The notes: generated by a model from the sequence alone, not told the origin. Shown: positions 30,715 through 43,200, counted from the first letter of the stretch. The stretch is DNA of 64,000 nucleotides from Corticium candelabrum (GCF_963422355.1 NC_085097.1:540001-604000); one strand, 5' to 3'. Numbers and translations: made by a program.

Positions 30715-32644
30715 ATCATGTATGGTGCTTCACAGAATGATGCATACAGATCTATTCATGTTGGAATCTAACTCTGTGACAAACTTTCTTTTGCTGTGTT
30801 CACGGTACAGACACTGTGACATGTTCTGAATGTTTGCCCATTATAGCTACAGCAAGGGAGGTACACATGGAGACACAATCATATTCTGTCAGCCATAACA
30901 GATGGTCTTGATGATTGCCTGCTATTAGACAGTTTTCGCTTGACTGTGACCTTATTGTCTCCAGTTGTACTCTGACATTGCAAACCTCAGGGAAGCGATC
31001 TGTAGGAATGCCATAAATGTATATTGCTCATACATTCTGTAGGTAAAGTGTGTGTAATTGTTTGAGTAAATTATCTAACTATTTACAGTAAACTATAAAA
31101 GAGTGTTATTCTACAATATTAGATACTTGAGTATAATAACTGAGTAATGCTACACAGCCGTTTTAAATGTGCCTTTGCTTTAATTGAAGGTTGGCATCAT
31201 CACTTTGTAGTCACAGCAGCTCCTCTTTGAACAATACAGGGTTTTTATGTATTACTGTCATCTACCTTATGCATACGTGTGTATATCATGACATATGTAT
31301 GTATGAATGATTTTTGTTCGATTGCAATACATTCTTGGTTATTTGATCCTTGCATATTTGATCTTTGTGCTGATGAAAATAGGATACCATCATGTGGCAG
31401 TGATGCTGCAAAAGGTGTAGTGCAGCTCTAAAAGGGTACACATGCCGTAGACATTACTGACTATTATTGACTATTAGTAAAAAAAAGTAGCTGGTTTTGT
31501 GTACTAGAACTGTTTCTTTTTGCTCGTGCTTAAAATCCTGTAACTTGATGGAAGAATTATGTCTATTGTATGTGCCAGCATTGCATGCCATTACTAGGTT
31601 TGTTTTGTAGTATACATGTTTCAGAGCTTCTCAAGTCATATTTCCGGAAAATAGCTTTAATGGGGACTTAAATTTCAAGGTGTAATTAAATCTCAGACAC
31701 TTTTCTTGTTTTTGTTCTTTCATCTTTTGTCTTCTGAGTTTGACCAAAGGAGGTCGGATAATTGAGGGTCAACTGTATGCAATTGCACTTGGAAGGGTTT
31801 TGATTGTTGTTTTTAAATTGATTGCTAGACTTTACTTGGACATACGTAATTTTGGAGAATGTATCTTTTAGTTTGTTATCTTGTATTATTGGTATATTTT
31901 GATTTTACAGGAAGTTTCAAAGTTGAATTCAAAATTAAGAACTTATGAATATGAAGGCGACAGTGATCATGTAAGTATAGCTCATGTATTGTTGATTAAA
32001 TAGTCACTTAGTAACAATGATTGCTTGTTTTTTTAATTTTAGGACAACTCCGAAGACACAAATGGCCACAGCATGAGTATGACAGTTCCTAGTGCTAATT
32101 TTAATTCCAACACTTTACTGAACGTTTGATGCGTTATTAATTAAGCAACTCTAAAAGCCACAACTAAAGAAGCCCAGAAACCTTCAATTGCTGTCAGAGA
32201 CCTGGCAGTCAAGCTTTTTAGTAAGGAAGAATTGACAAAATGCAGCGTTTGAGGCAGAAAACCCCACAAGAATCTTGACGCCAGGCCCTCTCTTCCTGCA
32301 AAGAAGCTACTAACTCTACACTGTAAGCATATTCAATGTTTCTGATGGTTCAATTTTGTGTTAAGTTAAACTGTTTTCTTTTTTAGCGCTGGTCCAAAAG
32401 CATTTCCCTGGTTGTAAAACCAGCGAGATTAATCAGTTTCTGGCCGACAATTCATTTTGTCGCCAGAAAAGTGAACAGTGAAAACACTTGGCATATAGTG
32501 ATTGTCAATTATTCTAGACTATCTGTGCATGTTTGTTTATATGTAGAACAATTGTTTTTATTGAACATAAACATACAACAAAGATTCACGAGTGTGTCTT
32601 CATTCATAACTAATTGCATGACCTGGGAATTTAATTAATGCTCA

Positions 32645-32812
32645 CATGATCATGGAAACCATGGTTTCCATGAACCCATGATACCATGGAAAACCATGGT
32701 ATTTTAACATGCTTTCCATGGAATGTTTCTCACATGCTTTCCATGGAAAGCCTGTGTTTCCATGGCAAAAGTACCATGAAAATTCCATGGAAATACCATG
32801 GTTTTCCATGCT
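32645..32812. repeat. Cluster of TTTCCATGGAAA-type palindromes
   Basis: Within 170 bp there are about nine CCATGG or near-CCATGG cores, most flanked by TTT/AAA (CCATGGTTTCCATG, TACCATGGAAAACCATGGTA, CTTTCCATGGAA, ATTCCATGGAAATACCATGG). The order is irregular and not a simple tandem array. It lies between the BEN final exon and the hAT remnant. Confidence 0.85.
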
Positions 32813-32842
32813 CTATTTGACAGGGTAATGGCGTAATCAATT

Positions 32843-33300
32843 TCAGTCACACCAAAAATGATTCCCTACAATCTGAGTTTTTAGACTATCAGATGCTTAG
32901 CTAGTGATGGCTTTCTTCCTGAAGATGTAGGCAAGGATGGTTTCAAACTGGATAGCGAATGGGCGTTTCTAGCTAAGGCCAAACACGCTGATGGACAGGA
33001 ATGGTTACCTCTTCTCAGCAAAGTTGCCAGGCTGGTAGCAACTATCTCTCACTCTAGTGCTGAAGAACGGATTTTCAGAATGGTTTGGCAGAACAGAAGT
33101 GAATCTCGACCGTGGCTGAATGCAGAAACCACTCTAGCATCTATTACCAATGACAAAATTAGCTATTACGCAGGGTACTGTTCTGAAGTTTGAGCCAACT
33201 AAAGAGCTCCTACTCAAAGCAAAAACGGCTACAATAAGATATAACAGAAACGCAGGAATGATAGTCAGATGCTGTTTTGAGACGGAATTAAGTAAGGTGC
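32843..33300 (+). pseudogene. hAT-family transposase C-terminal (dimerisation) remnant
   Basis: After EFLDYQML and a stop, the main frame reads EWLPLLSKVARLVATISHSS, AEERIFRMVWQNRSESRPWL and ETTLASITNDKIS, which matches the hAT dimerisation block (LSxVAxxVLxLPHSNADAERVFS...). A one-base shift near 33186 leads to FEPTKELLLKAKTATIRYN, the usual end of this family. Only about 145 residues remain; the DDE core and zinc finger are gone. Confidence 0.8.
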
Positions 33301-33477
33301 TTTAGTTAACTTAATTAACACTAACGGATTATCAAATACCATCTACATATCCAGATTCAAAGGGAGAGCTATATAGTTTCGTGTTTGTAAAATTTATGTA
33401 TTTAGTTGTTTGTGCCCACGCCCCTAGGCAGACATAAGTACACTGCACTAATGAAAATCTGAGATCTCAAGCATTTT

Positions 33478-34430
33478 CAGTATTGCTGGTTGGCAACTCT
33501 GTGCAACGATCACTAGCGTCGTCTTCAACAGAAATTTGGCGTTGACGGGAATTTGCCATGACAGCGTCTGTTTGTGGGACAAAGCGGCTCAGCCGACCTC
33601 TAGGTACGCTAGTGCGTCTCTATTCATTTCTGTTTTACGGTATCCAAAGTCAGAGCGAACAGACGCCTAGCTAATCTACATGTGCACGTGCATGTTTTCC
33701 CGCATTGATGTTTTGTTTGGCTCTGGGGTCACCTCATTACAACAGTAGGCGACGTCTAGCTAGAGAAGCCGCACAAACAACAAGATGCCTAGAGAAGCTG
33801 CACAAAGAACGAGACTTTTACATTCTTGTGAGCTGGAAAATCGGTGGTGAGCTGCTTGTTTGGACTCCATTTGTAACCTAGGTTTCCCACCAACAAACAG
33901 AACAATGATCACGCCCGTTACTTCATCACGTAAGGCGAAGATTGCCAGCCGGCCTAGCGTCGAGGCTCTCCGACTTGTAACATTTGGCTTGTTCCATCAT
34001 TTGGAAACAACTCTATTTGTAACATGCATCTAGAAACAACGCCTAGCTAATCTAGCTGCATTTGTAACGTTCCCACATCTAATTCTGTTTTGGCTCTGGT
34101 ACGTATGCCACGCCTAAAACCGCCCATAGTTACGACCTCAAAAGCTGCACAAACAATCACCTGCACAAAGAACCGACGAGCGAAGGTTGTACAAAATAGA
34201 AGCGAGGTCCTACGGAACGTTGGCTGACGGACTGCGTAGCTACCCGTTGTATACGGTAGCAGCCAGTCACGTACGTGACTTACCTCAAGCTCGACCTGTG
34301 ACAATTTCAATAATGCTTCTTATTTATTACCCACATCATACCATTCTGTCATACCATTTTGTCATAGCGCGACTAATTTACCTTCAAGGTGCATACCGGC
34401 CGAGGGTTTGCACTTCAAGTACTTCTTCAT
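33478..34430. repeat. Dispersed repeat, copy B
   Basis: TCGTCTTCAACAGAAAT and CCATGACAGCG (33508-33570) match 56.92-57.0 kb; CTTGTAACATTTGGCTTGTTCCA (33977) matches 27778; CATACCGGCCGAGGGTTT (34391) matches 57160. The block is therefore a longer member of the repeat at 22.5/27.6 and 56.7 kb. No coding region was found in it. Confidence 0.65.
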
Positions 34431-35583
34431 TAATAATGTAATTACAGTCTGCATAGATTGCCAAAAACATATTGTGTCTAATAATAGTTTTATAGGTCTA
34501 AGGTGTTTGCACAGTTTACAGCAGGAAATGGTATTATTCATGTTCAAATTGTCTTAATTAATTTGCATACTTTCTTATCATCTGATCACTGAATGGTTTC
34601 TAGTGGTTGGTGGAAACTATGAGCTGTTGAGAATTGAATTCGGTGTTCAAGTTTTTGTAAGAGAGAATGTTGGAGTTGTCACTGGCTAGGTAATGGGAGT
34701 AATTGCGGCTCTCATAGAGGTATTCTTGCAACACCACACTTAGGAGAAATATGGATCAATAAAGATCAATTATGGCAGTATTGGCTGCAGAAAACAACTG
34801 CAAACTACCAAAAAGGACAACTGCAACTACTGTGAATGGTTCTATAGCAGAAAATCAAGACTACCAAAACAGACTGGATTTCTATTCAAGTACTGCATGT
34901 TTTCTCTTCTGCGTGCTGACTATTTGCTACTTGAGATGGTATATTTTGTGTGTGATATGGATACACAGCATAACAAAATAACATAAATTCACATGCTGTT
35001 TCAATCCAAGGTTCTTCTTCAGCTGGGTATATTAATTTTGAAAATATCTTCTGGAAATTTGTGCAAAGTATAACTCTATAAAACTCTGCAATAACAATTA
35101 CATCATTACTGAAAACAGCAATCAGCCTGTACAACTGTGTGCATATGTGTGTATTTGTGTAGGTTTCTTAATTATTATTAATCAATCAATCAATTAATTA
35201 ATTATGTAAACATACAAAAAGCTTTCAACGCACGAGCAATCATCACATCGTAAGAGCATGGCCTCAGAAACCCATTACTCGTATCCAGTTCACTGGAAAG
35301 TTGATTCGTACCGTTTGCACGACTTGTAGTAGACAATAATCCCAAAATGGGGACCTCTTTGAAACAAGCGTTGCAGTTACTGATCGAAGAGCGCACGCAC
35401 GTTCCACACTTCCGTTATTTAGAACACAACAAGAATATAAAGCTGTAACGCGTCTATCGAATGTGAAATAACGCACGTTATAGTGTATACATTGTTGATA
35501 ACAATTCGCATATGGCTACATTGATATTAAACAACACAATTTTAAAGCGCGTTATAATTTAGTAGCGCGCGCTGTATTTTTGG
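34431..35583. other. Intergenic, no feature seen
   Basis: AT-rich, only short unconvincing ORFs; no splice-bounded exon supported. The stretch near 35.2 kb has an AATTAATTA run. Confidence 0.35.
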
Positions 35584-35674
35584 ACTGCACGTGACAGGTA
35601 TATGGGGTCAAAAATAGGAGGAGCGAGCAAAAAACTCCTCCTACTTTTGACCCCATGTACCTGTCACGTGCAGT
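35584..35674. mobile_element. 91-bp hairpin element
   Basis: ACTGCACGTGACAGGTATAT with its complement ending TACCTGTCACGTGCAGT. The arms of about 40 bp pair almost perfectly (ATGGGGTCAAAAATAGGAGG against CCTCCTACTTTTGACCCCAT) around a 12-nt loop. No target duplication was identified. Confidence 0.8.
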
Positions 35675-35691
35675 AGTACGTATGTATTACG

Positions 35692-36848
35692 TAGCCTCGC
35701 AAGCCAGGCTCTTCCGCGCAGTCGCTGAGCTAACCGCACGTGAATCACACGAGGAGGAGCAGCTTTTACCGGAATTGCTCCAGCGCGAGAGCCTGGTCGC
35801 TTTCGAGAACGTCATAGTGACGTGGGACCCCCGATCCGGTTTCATAGCTTGCATAAGGCTAATTCGATTTTCTAAAGAGCTCGTTACTGTAATTGCGCTG
35901 ATACACGAAGCAGAGAGGTAGCCCTCCGCGGAGAGCGCGTGAACGCAAAATCCAGTGAAGCTGTTGATGGACAAAGTGCTGGTGAATAATGAGCGTAGGA
36001 ATGGCCTACATGGGACTGGTCCGCTGAACCTACACTCTCCAGCAACGTTTCTTTCTACTGAACTCATCTGCGGGTTTGCGCGAATTGAAACCGACGTAGA
36101 ACTATTCACCACTCTTGCGCGTCTACTCTGACATCTATAGTCTGTGGGGGAAATGGTGTGAGAACTGCCGGCCCAGTTTCACTCAATGGTTCATGAAAAC
36201 AGTGGCCTAGAGCTTGTTGACCTCTCCACGTCATGATCAGATTTGCGTGTATTGCTAACGCAGTCTATGTGACGGTACTTTCGACTCAGCAAGCAGCACT
36301 TTTGTACGATATTGGCTCTCCTCACGGTGAACTGGAAACATCTACGCATGGGAAAACAGCAGTGCAGTGGACCTACCATGTTCAGGAAGTGTAGAGTTGA
36401 CTTGTAGTTGCACGTGTACTACGTACGACTTGTTTCAGTGCATGGACTCTGACTGCTACATATATACACTAACCGCGTACAATGAGTTCATTTCTCAAAC
36501 TACCGCGCTGCAGATCTAGATTCGGCGGTGTGCTGTTGGCGAAACTGAATGCTGAAATGGAGTCGTGACACTGCAGAATATTACATGGTTGAGCTGTCTA
36601 CATACGTACTAGAAGCGAACAATGATGTCAACTACGTACTTCGTGCAAAACAAGCAAGTGCGTGAAGCGATGTTGCGTGTTCTCAACTTTCGTACCTACA
36701 TGCTTACCTAATAGCATTAGCTTTATCAAGTTATGAAACCGGATCGGGGGTCCACGTCACTATGACGTTCTCGAAAGCGACCAGTCCTCGTGTGATTCAC
36801 GCGCGGTTAGCTCAGCGACTGCGCGAAAGAGCCTGGCTTGCGAGGCTA
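35692..36848. mobile_element. 1,157-bp non-autonomous element with ~130-170-bp inverted ends (TAGCCTCG)
   Basis: The left end TAGCCTCGCAAGCCAGGCTC and the right end (complement) TAGCCTCGCAAGCCAGGCTC are identical over the first 22 bp. Similarity continues through CGCAGTCGCTGAGCTAACCG, TCGAGAACGTCATAGTGACG and CCCCCGATCCGGTTTCATA. The left arm carries about 40 extra bp. There is no credible transposase ORF; the 88- and 141-aa frames are arm sequence. The ends resemble the TAGTCTCG foldback family. The possible 9-bp duplication (TGTATTACG / TGTATGTAT) is imperfect. Confidence 0.7.
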
Positions 36849-36857
36849 TGTATGTAT

Positions 36858-36924
36858 TAGCCTCGTACCCAGGCCCTCTTGCGCGCCCTCTCCGGGCGCG
36901 CAAGAGGGCCTGGGTACGAGGCTA
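36858..36924. mobile_element. 67-bp perfect-palindrome foldback element, 9-bp TSD
   Basis: TAGCCTCGTACCCAGGCCCT runs into a perfect inverted copy with a 5-nt loop (TCTCC). TGTATGTAT flanks it on both sides (36849-36857 and 36925-36933), a perfect 9-bp duplication as made by Mutator-like transposases. Confidence 0.88.
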
Positions 36925-36933
36925 TGTATGTAT

Positions 36934-37285
36934 AGCATGGCTAAGAGGTGCGTTGATATAAATACTCATCTGTAGGCTTCCGTAATTTTCACTACTGTTT
37001 GGAGTGAGGTGTACATCTAGATAGTTAGCAGTGTAATATATTCCAACCAAAGAAACTCCAAAAATTTCTGATACTGGCCAAAACAATTTTCTGCCAGGTA
37101 CTAAAACTGTAGTAGGCAAGCTAGAACGCTAGACTTGTTGCTAGGAAGGTACGGTACTAGTACCTGGTTGTTCCCTCATGCTCTGCCTAACTTTAGCGTG
37201 AACTTGACTAACAACTATGTAATTTGCTAGAAATACTAATCTGTATAACCTTGCGCATGCGTAATAGTCAAGCGAAGGGAGAGCG
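36934..37285 (+). promoter_or_regulatory. Upstream region of LTV1
   Basis: About 350 bp between the foldback element and the LTV1 start codon. It should contain the promoter and 5' UTR. No TATA box is obvious; GCGCATGCGTAATAG (37252) just upstream contains an NRF1-like GCGCATGCG core, common in promoters of ribosome-biogenesis genes. Confidence 0.35.
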
Positions 37286-40200
37286 ATGGTGAGTTTTTAG
37301 AGTTACATAGTTGTTTCCATACACATAATAGGGTTGGGGCGTTTAGGGAAGAAAGAAAAAACCGTTTATTGACAAGAAGGCTGCTTATTCTTTCAAACTT
37401 GTTCACAGAAGTCAAAGAGACCCTCTGCAGGCCGATGAAGAGAGCTCACGGCATGTCTTAGTTTCATCAGACCAGAAAGAATTGGTGAGATTTAGGTTGA
37501 CTGGCTGTCTGCTGCGTGCCTGTTGTTGATCATGAGTTAATTACCTAAAACAGTTTGCTGTTTGCCTGCCGAGCTCATGCACTTGTGCTTGTGTCTGTAT
37601 GTGTGCTAGCTAACCTTAGCGACGATGGCATTAAAGTTTCAAACATGTTTCTTTGTTGTTAGCAGCTGGTCTGCATCTGCATGGCGTAGACTAGAGTCCT
37701 AGATCTAATATTGTCTGGGTCACTCGTTCTCTGCCAAATAGCTGCCCCAGCTGCTACGCTAGCTTTATAGTCCTACTGGATAGCAACTATGTAGAGCAGA
37801 TCACGTCAGCATCCGTCCTAACGTTGCTGCTATAGAACTTGAAAACTGATCGCACCTATTCTCGGTCACAGAGTTACAGTATCGTATCTCGGTCAGCGCT
37901 TGCCATCTCGTTTCTACAACTCCGTTTGAGACGCAAGTCATCTCTATTGATAGGCTCATTATATGGCTTCCTTCACCAAATTGTTGGTTTTGTCTTGTCA
38001 ACCTCTACTCTCGCAGACAACGAAGAAGATGGATGACTCGCGCCACACAATCTCGGTCACCTGATCTCGAGTGATTTTCTCTCTTCAGACGCCGATCTGA
38101 GGCGTTCTTTCTTGCTAATGTTATAGTCATTACCGCTGGCTACTATACCTACGGGGTGATGTTAGTGCTCACCGCCGTCCTGTTGCTACGGCAGAACGTG
38201 AAATCTGAGAGACAAATACTCGGACATCCGGTATCATATCTCAGTCAGTTACTTTCATCGCATTTCTACAAGACGAATTGAGACGTTAGTCATGTCTATT
38301 GAAAGGGTCGCTTTGGATGTTTATGCCACTGAATAGCCGGTTTTGCCTCTTCAGTTGTTATTGTTGCAGGGCGGTGAGAAAGGTGATGGTCTACGGGACA
38401 TAATCTCGGTCATGCGATTTTGAGGAAGACGGGTTTCTGAGTAGGTTGTATTGTGTGATTTTTAGTCTACTGTTCTAGAGTTATATTGTCACGAATGTGT
38501 ACATCTGTCTAACTAGATCCATTTAGTACTTCAGACATGGTATCTAGTGCAAAGTGATGACTCTGAATTTCACATTTTGTTGGCAGTTAACCAGAGAGTA
38601 TTTCTACCTGTTTCTGCTTTCTTGACTGGCAGATATGATGATTCTTTATCTTGGATGGGACGATTGATGATTTTATCAAGCAGAATTGCACACAAACTAG
38701 TCTCGTGCAGTCAGCCCCTCCCTCTTTTGACTTCCGTTGGCAGGGAGAGGGTCTGGTAAGGTTGCTTTGATGTCTTGGTTCTGCCAACCCTAGCATTCCA
38801 TGGGGCATAAAGACATAACGATGATCTGTTAATTGAGATAAGTGAGCAACTGATGGGAATGCACTACTAATTAGGATCTGCATGTACAGCGAAGTTTCGC
38901 TACTGTTTCTGCTGCAGGTGCTGCCAGATTTTGTTCTTGTTATAAGCGAGTTCATTTGCTCTCACAGGTTTTGTAGCTGCCTGCTATAAGCATGGTAAGA
39001 GAAGTGCGGAGCTCGTCTTCTTGTACGACAACATTGGCAGGTGAGTTAATTGTTTTTTGGGAACCAACAGCATTCAACAACTAGCATGTGTCTAACAAGC
39101 AAGACATCTCACCGACGAAAATTCGAAGTGCATGATCATGCAACTTCCGAACGTGACGGAACAGAAGCCAATGAACTTATGAAGTGTGCTATGACAGGGG
39201 TGGAAACAGCTAGAAGCTGCTTGTCCTGTTGCTAGATATAACGCTACAGCTGCATGACGTCCAGATGAGTCTCTATGCAACTTTGCGAAGAACAACTCAC
39301 CTGCCAATATTGTCGTACAAGAAGACGACTTGTGCGCTTCTCTTACCATGCTTATAGCAGGCAGCCACGCAACCTGTGAGAGCAAATGAACTCGCTTATA
39401 ACAAGAACAAAGTCCGGCAGCACTTGCAGCAGAAACAGAAGGGGAACTTCGCTGTACATGCAGATACTAATTAGTAATGCGTTCCCAATAGTTGCTTGTT
39501 TATCAATTAACAGATCATTGTTATGTGTTTATGCCTCATGGAATGCTGGGGTCGGCAGAACCAAGACATCAAAGGAACCTTACCAGACCTTCTCCCCGCC
39601 AACGGAAGTCAAAAAGGGAGAGGGGCTGGCCGTGCGAGACTACAATGTATCCTTACGAGAGCTCTAGATATATCCTGAGAACTTATGAAAATGGTGACAT
39701 GTTGCCAAAGAGAAAATTATCTTTCTCATGACACAGTTCTGAGTCTGAGACAGTTATGAAGTTGTGAGAGAGAATGATAGTTAGTCCAGTGAAGATATCC
39801 AACAAACCTTCTGTGTAGAAACAAGCAGTGCATGTTGTTGATAATAACTGATGTAGCTAAAATCTTACAATCAACAAGATCGTAGTACGTACACAGTTTA
39901 CAAGTATGCAAAGTCCTGGCATACTGAAAAGGCATCTTGTAATATTCAACTTGTGCCAGAATGGATTCAATGTATAACTCCATGATGATCGATCTATCAC
40001 TTACAAAATTTGCTTATTCAATAACTTAGTTTAGACAGAACAACTAATGTTGGCCTACACAATCTAATTACTAGAATCTGCTATGGTTCTACAAATTCAC
40101 TACAAAACATTTTCCATCAGCCTTAGTCGACTGTTACCATATGTATAATGCTCAATGAAGGTAAGACCACTTACCTGAAAGCTGTAGAACCCAAGGAGTG

Positions 40201-43200
40201 TGTGTGCTCATACTGTGACCAAGATGATGTCCCGTAGGTCAATCTCCTTTCTCACCACCCTGCAACAGAAAAACTGAAGAGACAAAAACGGCTATAAACA
40301 TCCAAAGCGAACCTTTCAATAGACATGACTAACGTCTCAATTTGTTTCACGACTGACCGAGATATGATCCCAGATGTCCGAGTATTTGTCTCTCAGATTT
40401 CACGTTCTGCCATAGCAACAGTATGATGAGCACTAACATCATTCCGTAGGTATAGTAGCCAGCAGTGATGACTATAACATTAGCAAGAAAGAACGCCTCA
40501 GATCTGCATGTGAAGAGAGAAAATCACTCGAGATCAAGTGACCAAGATTGTGTGTCACGAGTCATCCGTCTTCTTTGTTGTCTGCAAGAGTAGAGGTTGA
40601 CAAGACAAAACCAACAATTTAATGAAAGGAAGTCATATAATGAGCCTATCGACAAAGATGACTTGCGTCTCAAACGGAGTTGTAGAAACGAGATGGCAAG
40701 CACTGACCGAGAATAGATGCAATCAGTTTTCAAGTTCTACAGCAGCAACGTTAGGACAGATGCTGTCGTGACCTGCTAGTGTAGCAGCTAGGTCTGGCTG
40801 CAGCTGTATTTGGCAGAGAACGAGTGACCGAGATTAGGAAACTACCAAGATTAGATTTGGGACTCTAGTCTCGTGTAGCCAGACCCTCTCCGCCATTCCG
40901 TGTTTGTTTGTATGTCACTCTATTTCTCTGCCTGTTTTTAAGCCTCAAGTCTAAGCAGTAGGTGCACACTCCTATACTTGCTCAACTCAGATCAGTCAAA
41001 TACATTTAGTTGTTTTTGTCTCTTTTATGCTGATTCCGTTGTTTGTAGGTCGATCACTTGGAAATCTATGTGATTGTCTGTTTAATATTTATGGCTAGTG
41101 AAATATAAACGTTTTAGTTTTGCTATGATTTGCCAGGTACCTGTATGTCAACCATCAGATGAGTATGCAGTTTAGAAACAATTCAGTATTCTTTGTGTAT
41201 TAAATCTGGCACACCTAAAGGGCTCGACAGCGTAAAGAAGAACAAAGGAAATGTGGTGTTTTCTTTGAAGATGACTATGACTATCTACAACATCTCAAGG
41301 AACGTGGTAGTGCTACTAATCTGGTGCCTGTGGCAGAATGCAATATTCCTGTGAATTCAAAGGTGATGTGTTATTAAGTAGAATTCAGTTTGAAAACAAT
41401 GGACAGGTTATAGTATGATGGCAGTGGTGACTGTTTAATTGCCATGGTAACTAACTTTAGATAATTAATTTCTAGTTGATAACTAATCGCAAGCTGAGAT
41501 CATTAGTCACATGTGGCCAGTTTTGCAGTGTACTGAGTAAGGCGAGCAGAACAAAAGCACGTGCTACAACACATGGAGTGTGTTCGAGGAGAGGACTGGG
41601 TACAAGTCTAAATAAGTGCCTATCTGTAATGCTGCTTGAGGCAGTAAATTAATTAAGCACAATACAACTTGACAAACAGAATGTCAGATTTAGGCATTTA
41701 TGAAATACATGCCCCTCTTGTTCTGCCCCTGTTTTAACTGTTGTAAGTAGTTTGGCAAACGCTAGATCTGGCTGAATTAGCTTATTTGGATGTATCAGAA
41801 TGTGGTATTCAGGGAGGCGAAATTGTAAGGCGGGCAGCAGAGAGGTGTTTGACAGATGTTGATATCGATTGTGTGTGGAGTCAATTACTGTTAACTAAAG
41901 ATGTTCTTATGATAAGTGCCTTCCTAATGGGCATCAGATGTGCTTATTAAGCACAAATTGGCTCATAGATTTGTTTGATTTCATTGTGCTCATTTGAATG
42001 TTTGCTCTAGAGGTAACAGAAACTTCAACATACTGCTTTGCTAGATCAGATACCATATTATGTAGTTACAGAAACTCTTAAGGGGCATTTGTGGAATGTA
42101 AATACATGATTAGATTTAAGTACAGAGTTTACAGGCATGAGTATTAAGTTAATTGTGTGTGGTGGTTGGCTCTAAATGCTGACTGCTATGGGTGCTCCAA
42201 TGTCCTTGAGCACTGCTATCATGTGCTGTGATCTGCATTAAGTGTCCTGTGTTTTAGCAAAGCAGGAAGGATTGCCTTTATGAAAAGCTGTGCAATGTTA
42301 AAGGAAGCATCTTACATGGGAAAGTAGACATCGTATTGCATGCAAAGACAGCACATTAGCAGTGTAGTGTTAAACAGCAATTCAAATTGGCATTTGAAGG
42401 CAAGAAGTTACTATTGATGAAGGTGAAAGTGCTGATATGATGATGCAGACAAGCATGGCATGTACAGCTGTGAAGGAGAATATGCATTGCCTGTTGGGAA
42501 ATTTCATCTGCTTTGGGTGTACTAAAGATGAATGCATTGACATGAGTATGCCAATACAAGGAATGTGAAGAACCTAGTTTTGGAACTAGTAAAGGAGCAA
42601 CAAGAATTTGTCACAGCTCGGGAGGAACTGGGTGTGCTAATTTACTACTTTGCTGGCTAGTAGTTTTTACTTTAACTATTGGCTTATGGATCAACAAACT
42701 AACTAAGAGGGCAAAATGTTTAGACAGCAGCTACTGTACTCAGTAACCAATATTATTGGTAAAATAGTTTATGCATTGGAATAATTGCTATTGATCTTTC
42801 ATTGATAACTAGAGATTTATTCAAATGTAGGCAGCTTGTTTATTATGTTTATGGGCTGTAGGCACACTTGTTGAATTTACCCAAAGAAGCTTTGCCATCA
42901 GAACATGAAGAAGAAGTTGGCCTCCTTAATAAAGCAGCTCCTCTCTCAGGTATAATGCTGAACGCTTTGTTTACCAGCTTGTATTTGAGGAAACTGTGAT
43001 ATATTCTGGAAGCCTTAGAGCTTACTTATTATTGATTGTTGAACCAGTGGTATTTCTAGGATTTTATTATAGGAGGGTTGTAAGAAAATTGGTCAGTGAG
43101 CATGGCTTTTGCTACGTAGATATTAACTGGTAATGTTCCTGTAGTCTCGAAACAGAACGTTTTTTGCTGGGATGTTTTGAACACTGACCAAAGTTGTGCA

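Larger units (their letters stand above)
29190..31911. other. Long intron-like stretch of the BEN gene
   Basis: About 2.7 kb between the two coiled-coil exons. It holds a G13 run (29617-29629), a retroelement tail on the minus strand (30193-30440) and an ATC microsatellite. I saw no other coding exon. Confidence 0.4.
28281..32481 (+). pseudogene. BEN-domain protein gene, multi-exon, with apparent stops
   Basis: A series of plausible exons on the plus strand: about 28281-28449 (TVKTQQEDEDVIHLDTPGKS, Pro-rich), about 28638-28785 (Ser-rich, ending NSKRKRL, a possible nuclear signal), 29100-29189 (coiled coil LLTKRLEKVEEVVISL, donor GAG|GTTAGT), 31912-31971 (EVSKLNSKLRTYE, in phase with the previous exon), about 32043-32140, 32145-32322 and 32387-32481. 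The last two join in phase and form a BEN-like domain: VRDLAVKLFSKEELTKCSV, RPSLPAKKLLTL and LVQKHFPGCKTSEINQFLAD, then TGA. An in-frame TGA at 32250 and a stop near 32140 break it, so this is a pseudogene unless splicing differs. BEN domains bind DNA and recruit repressors; that role is inferred from the family. Confidence 0.5.

Noticed and set aside
35687..36112. 141-aa minus-strand ORF (and the 88-aa plus-strand ORF opposite it) in the TAGCCTCG element as transposase
   Set aside because: Mostly arm sequence, no catalytic motifs, no homology recognised.
38698..39642. A 9-bp target duplication for the 945-bp palindrome
   Set aside because: Flanking 9-mers CACACAAAC and CAATGTATC do not match.
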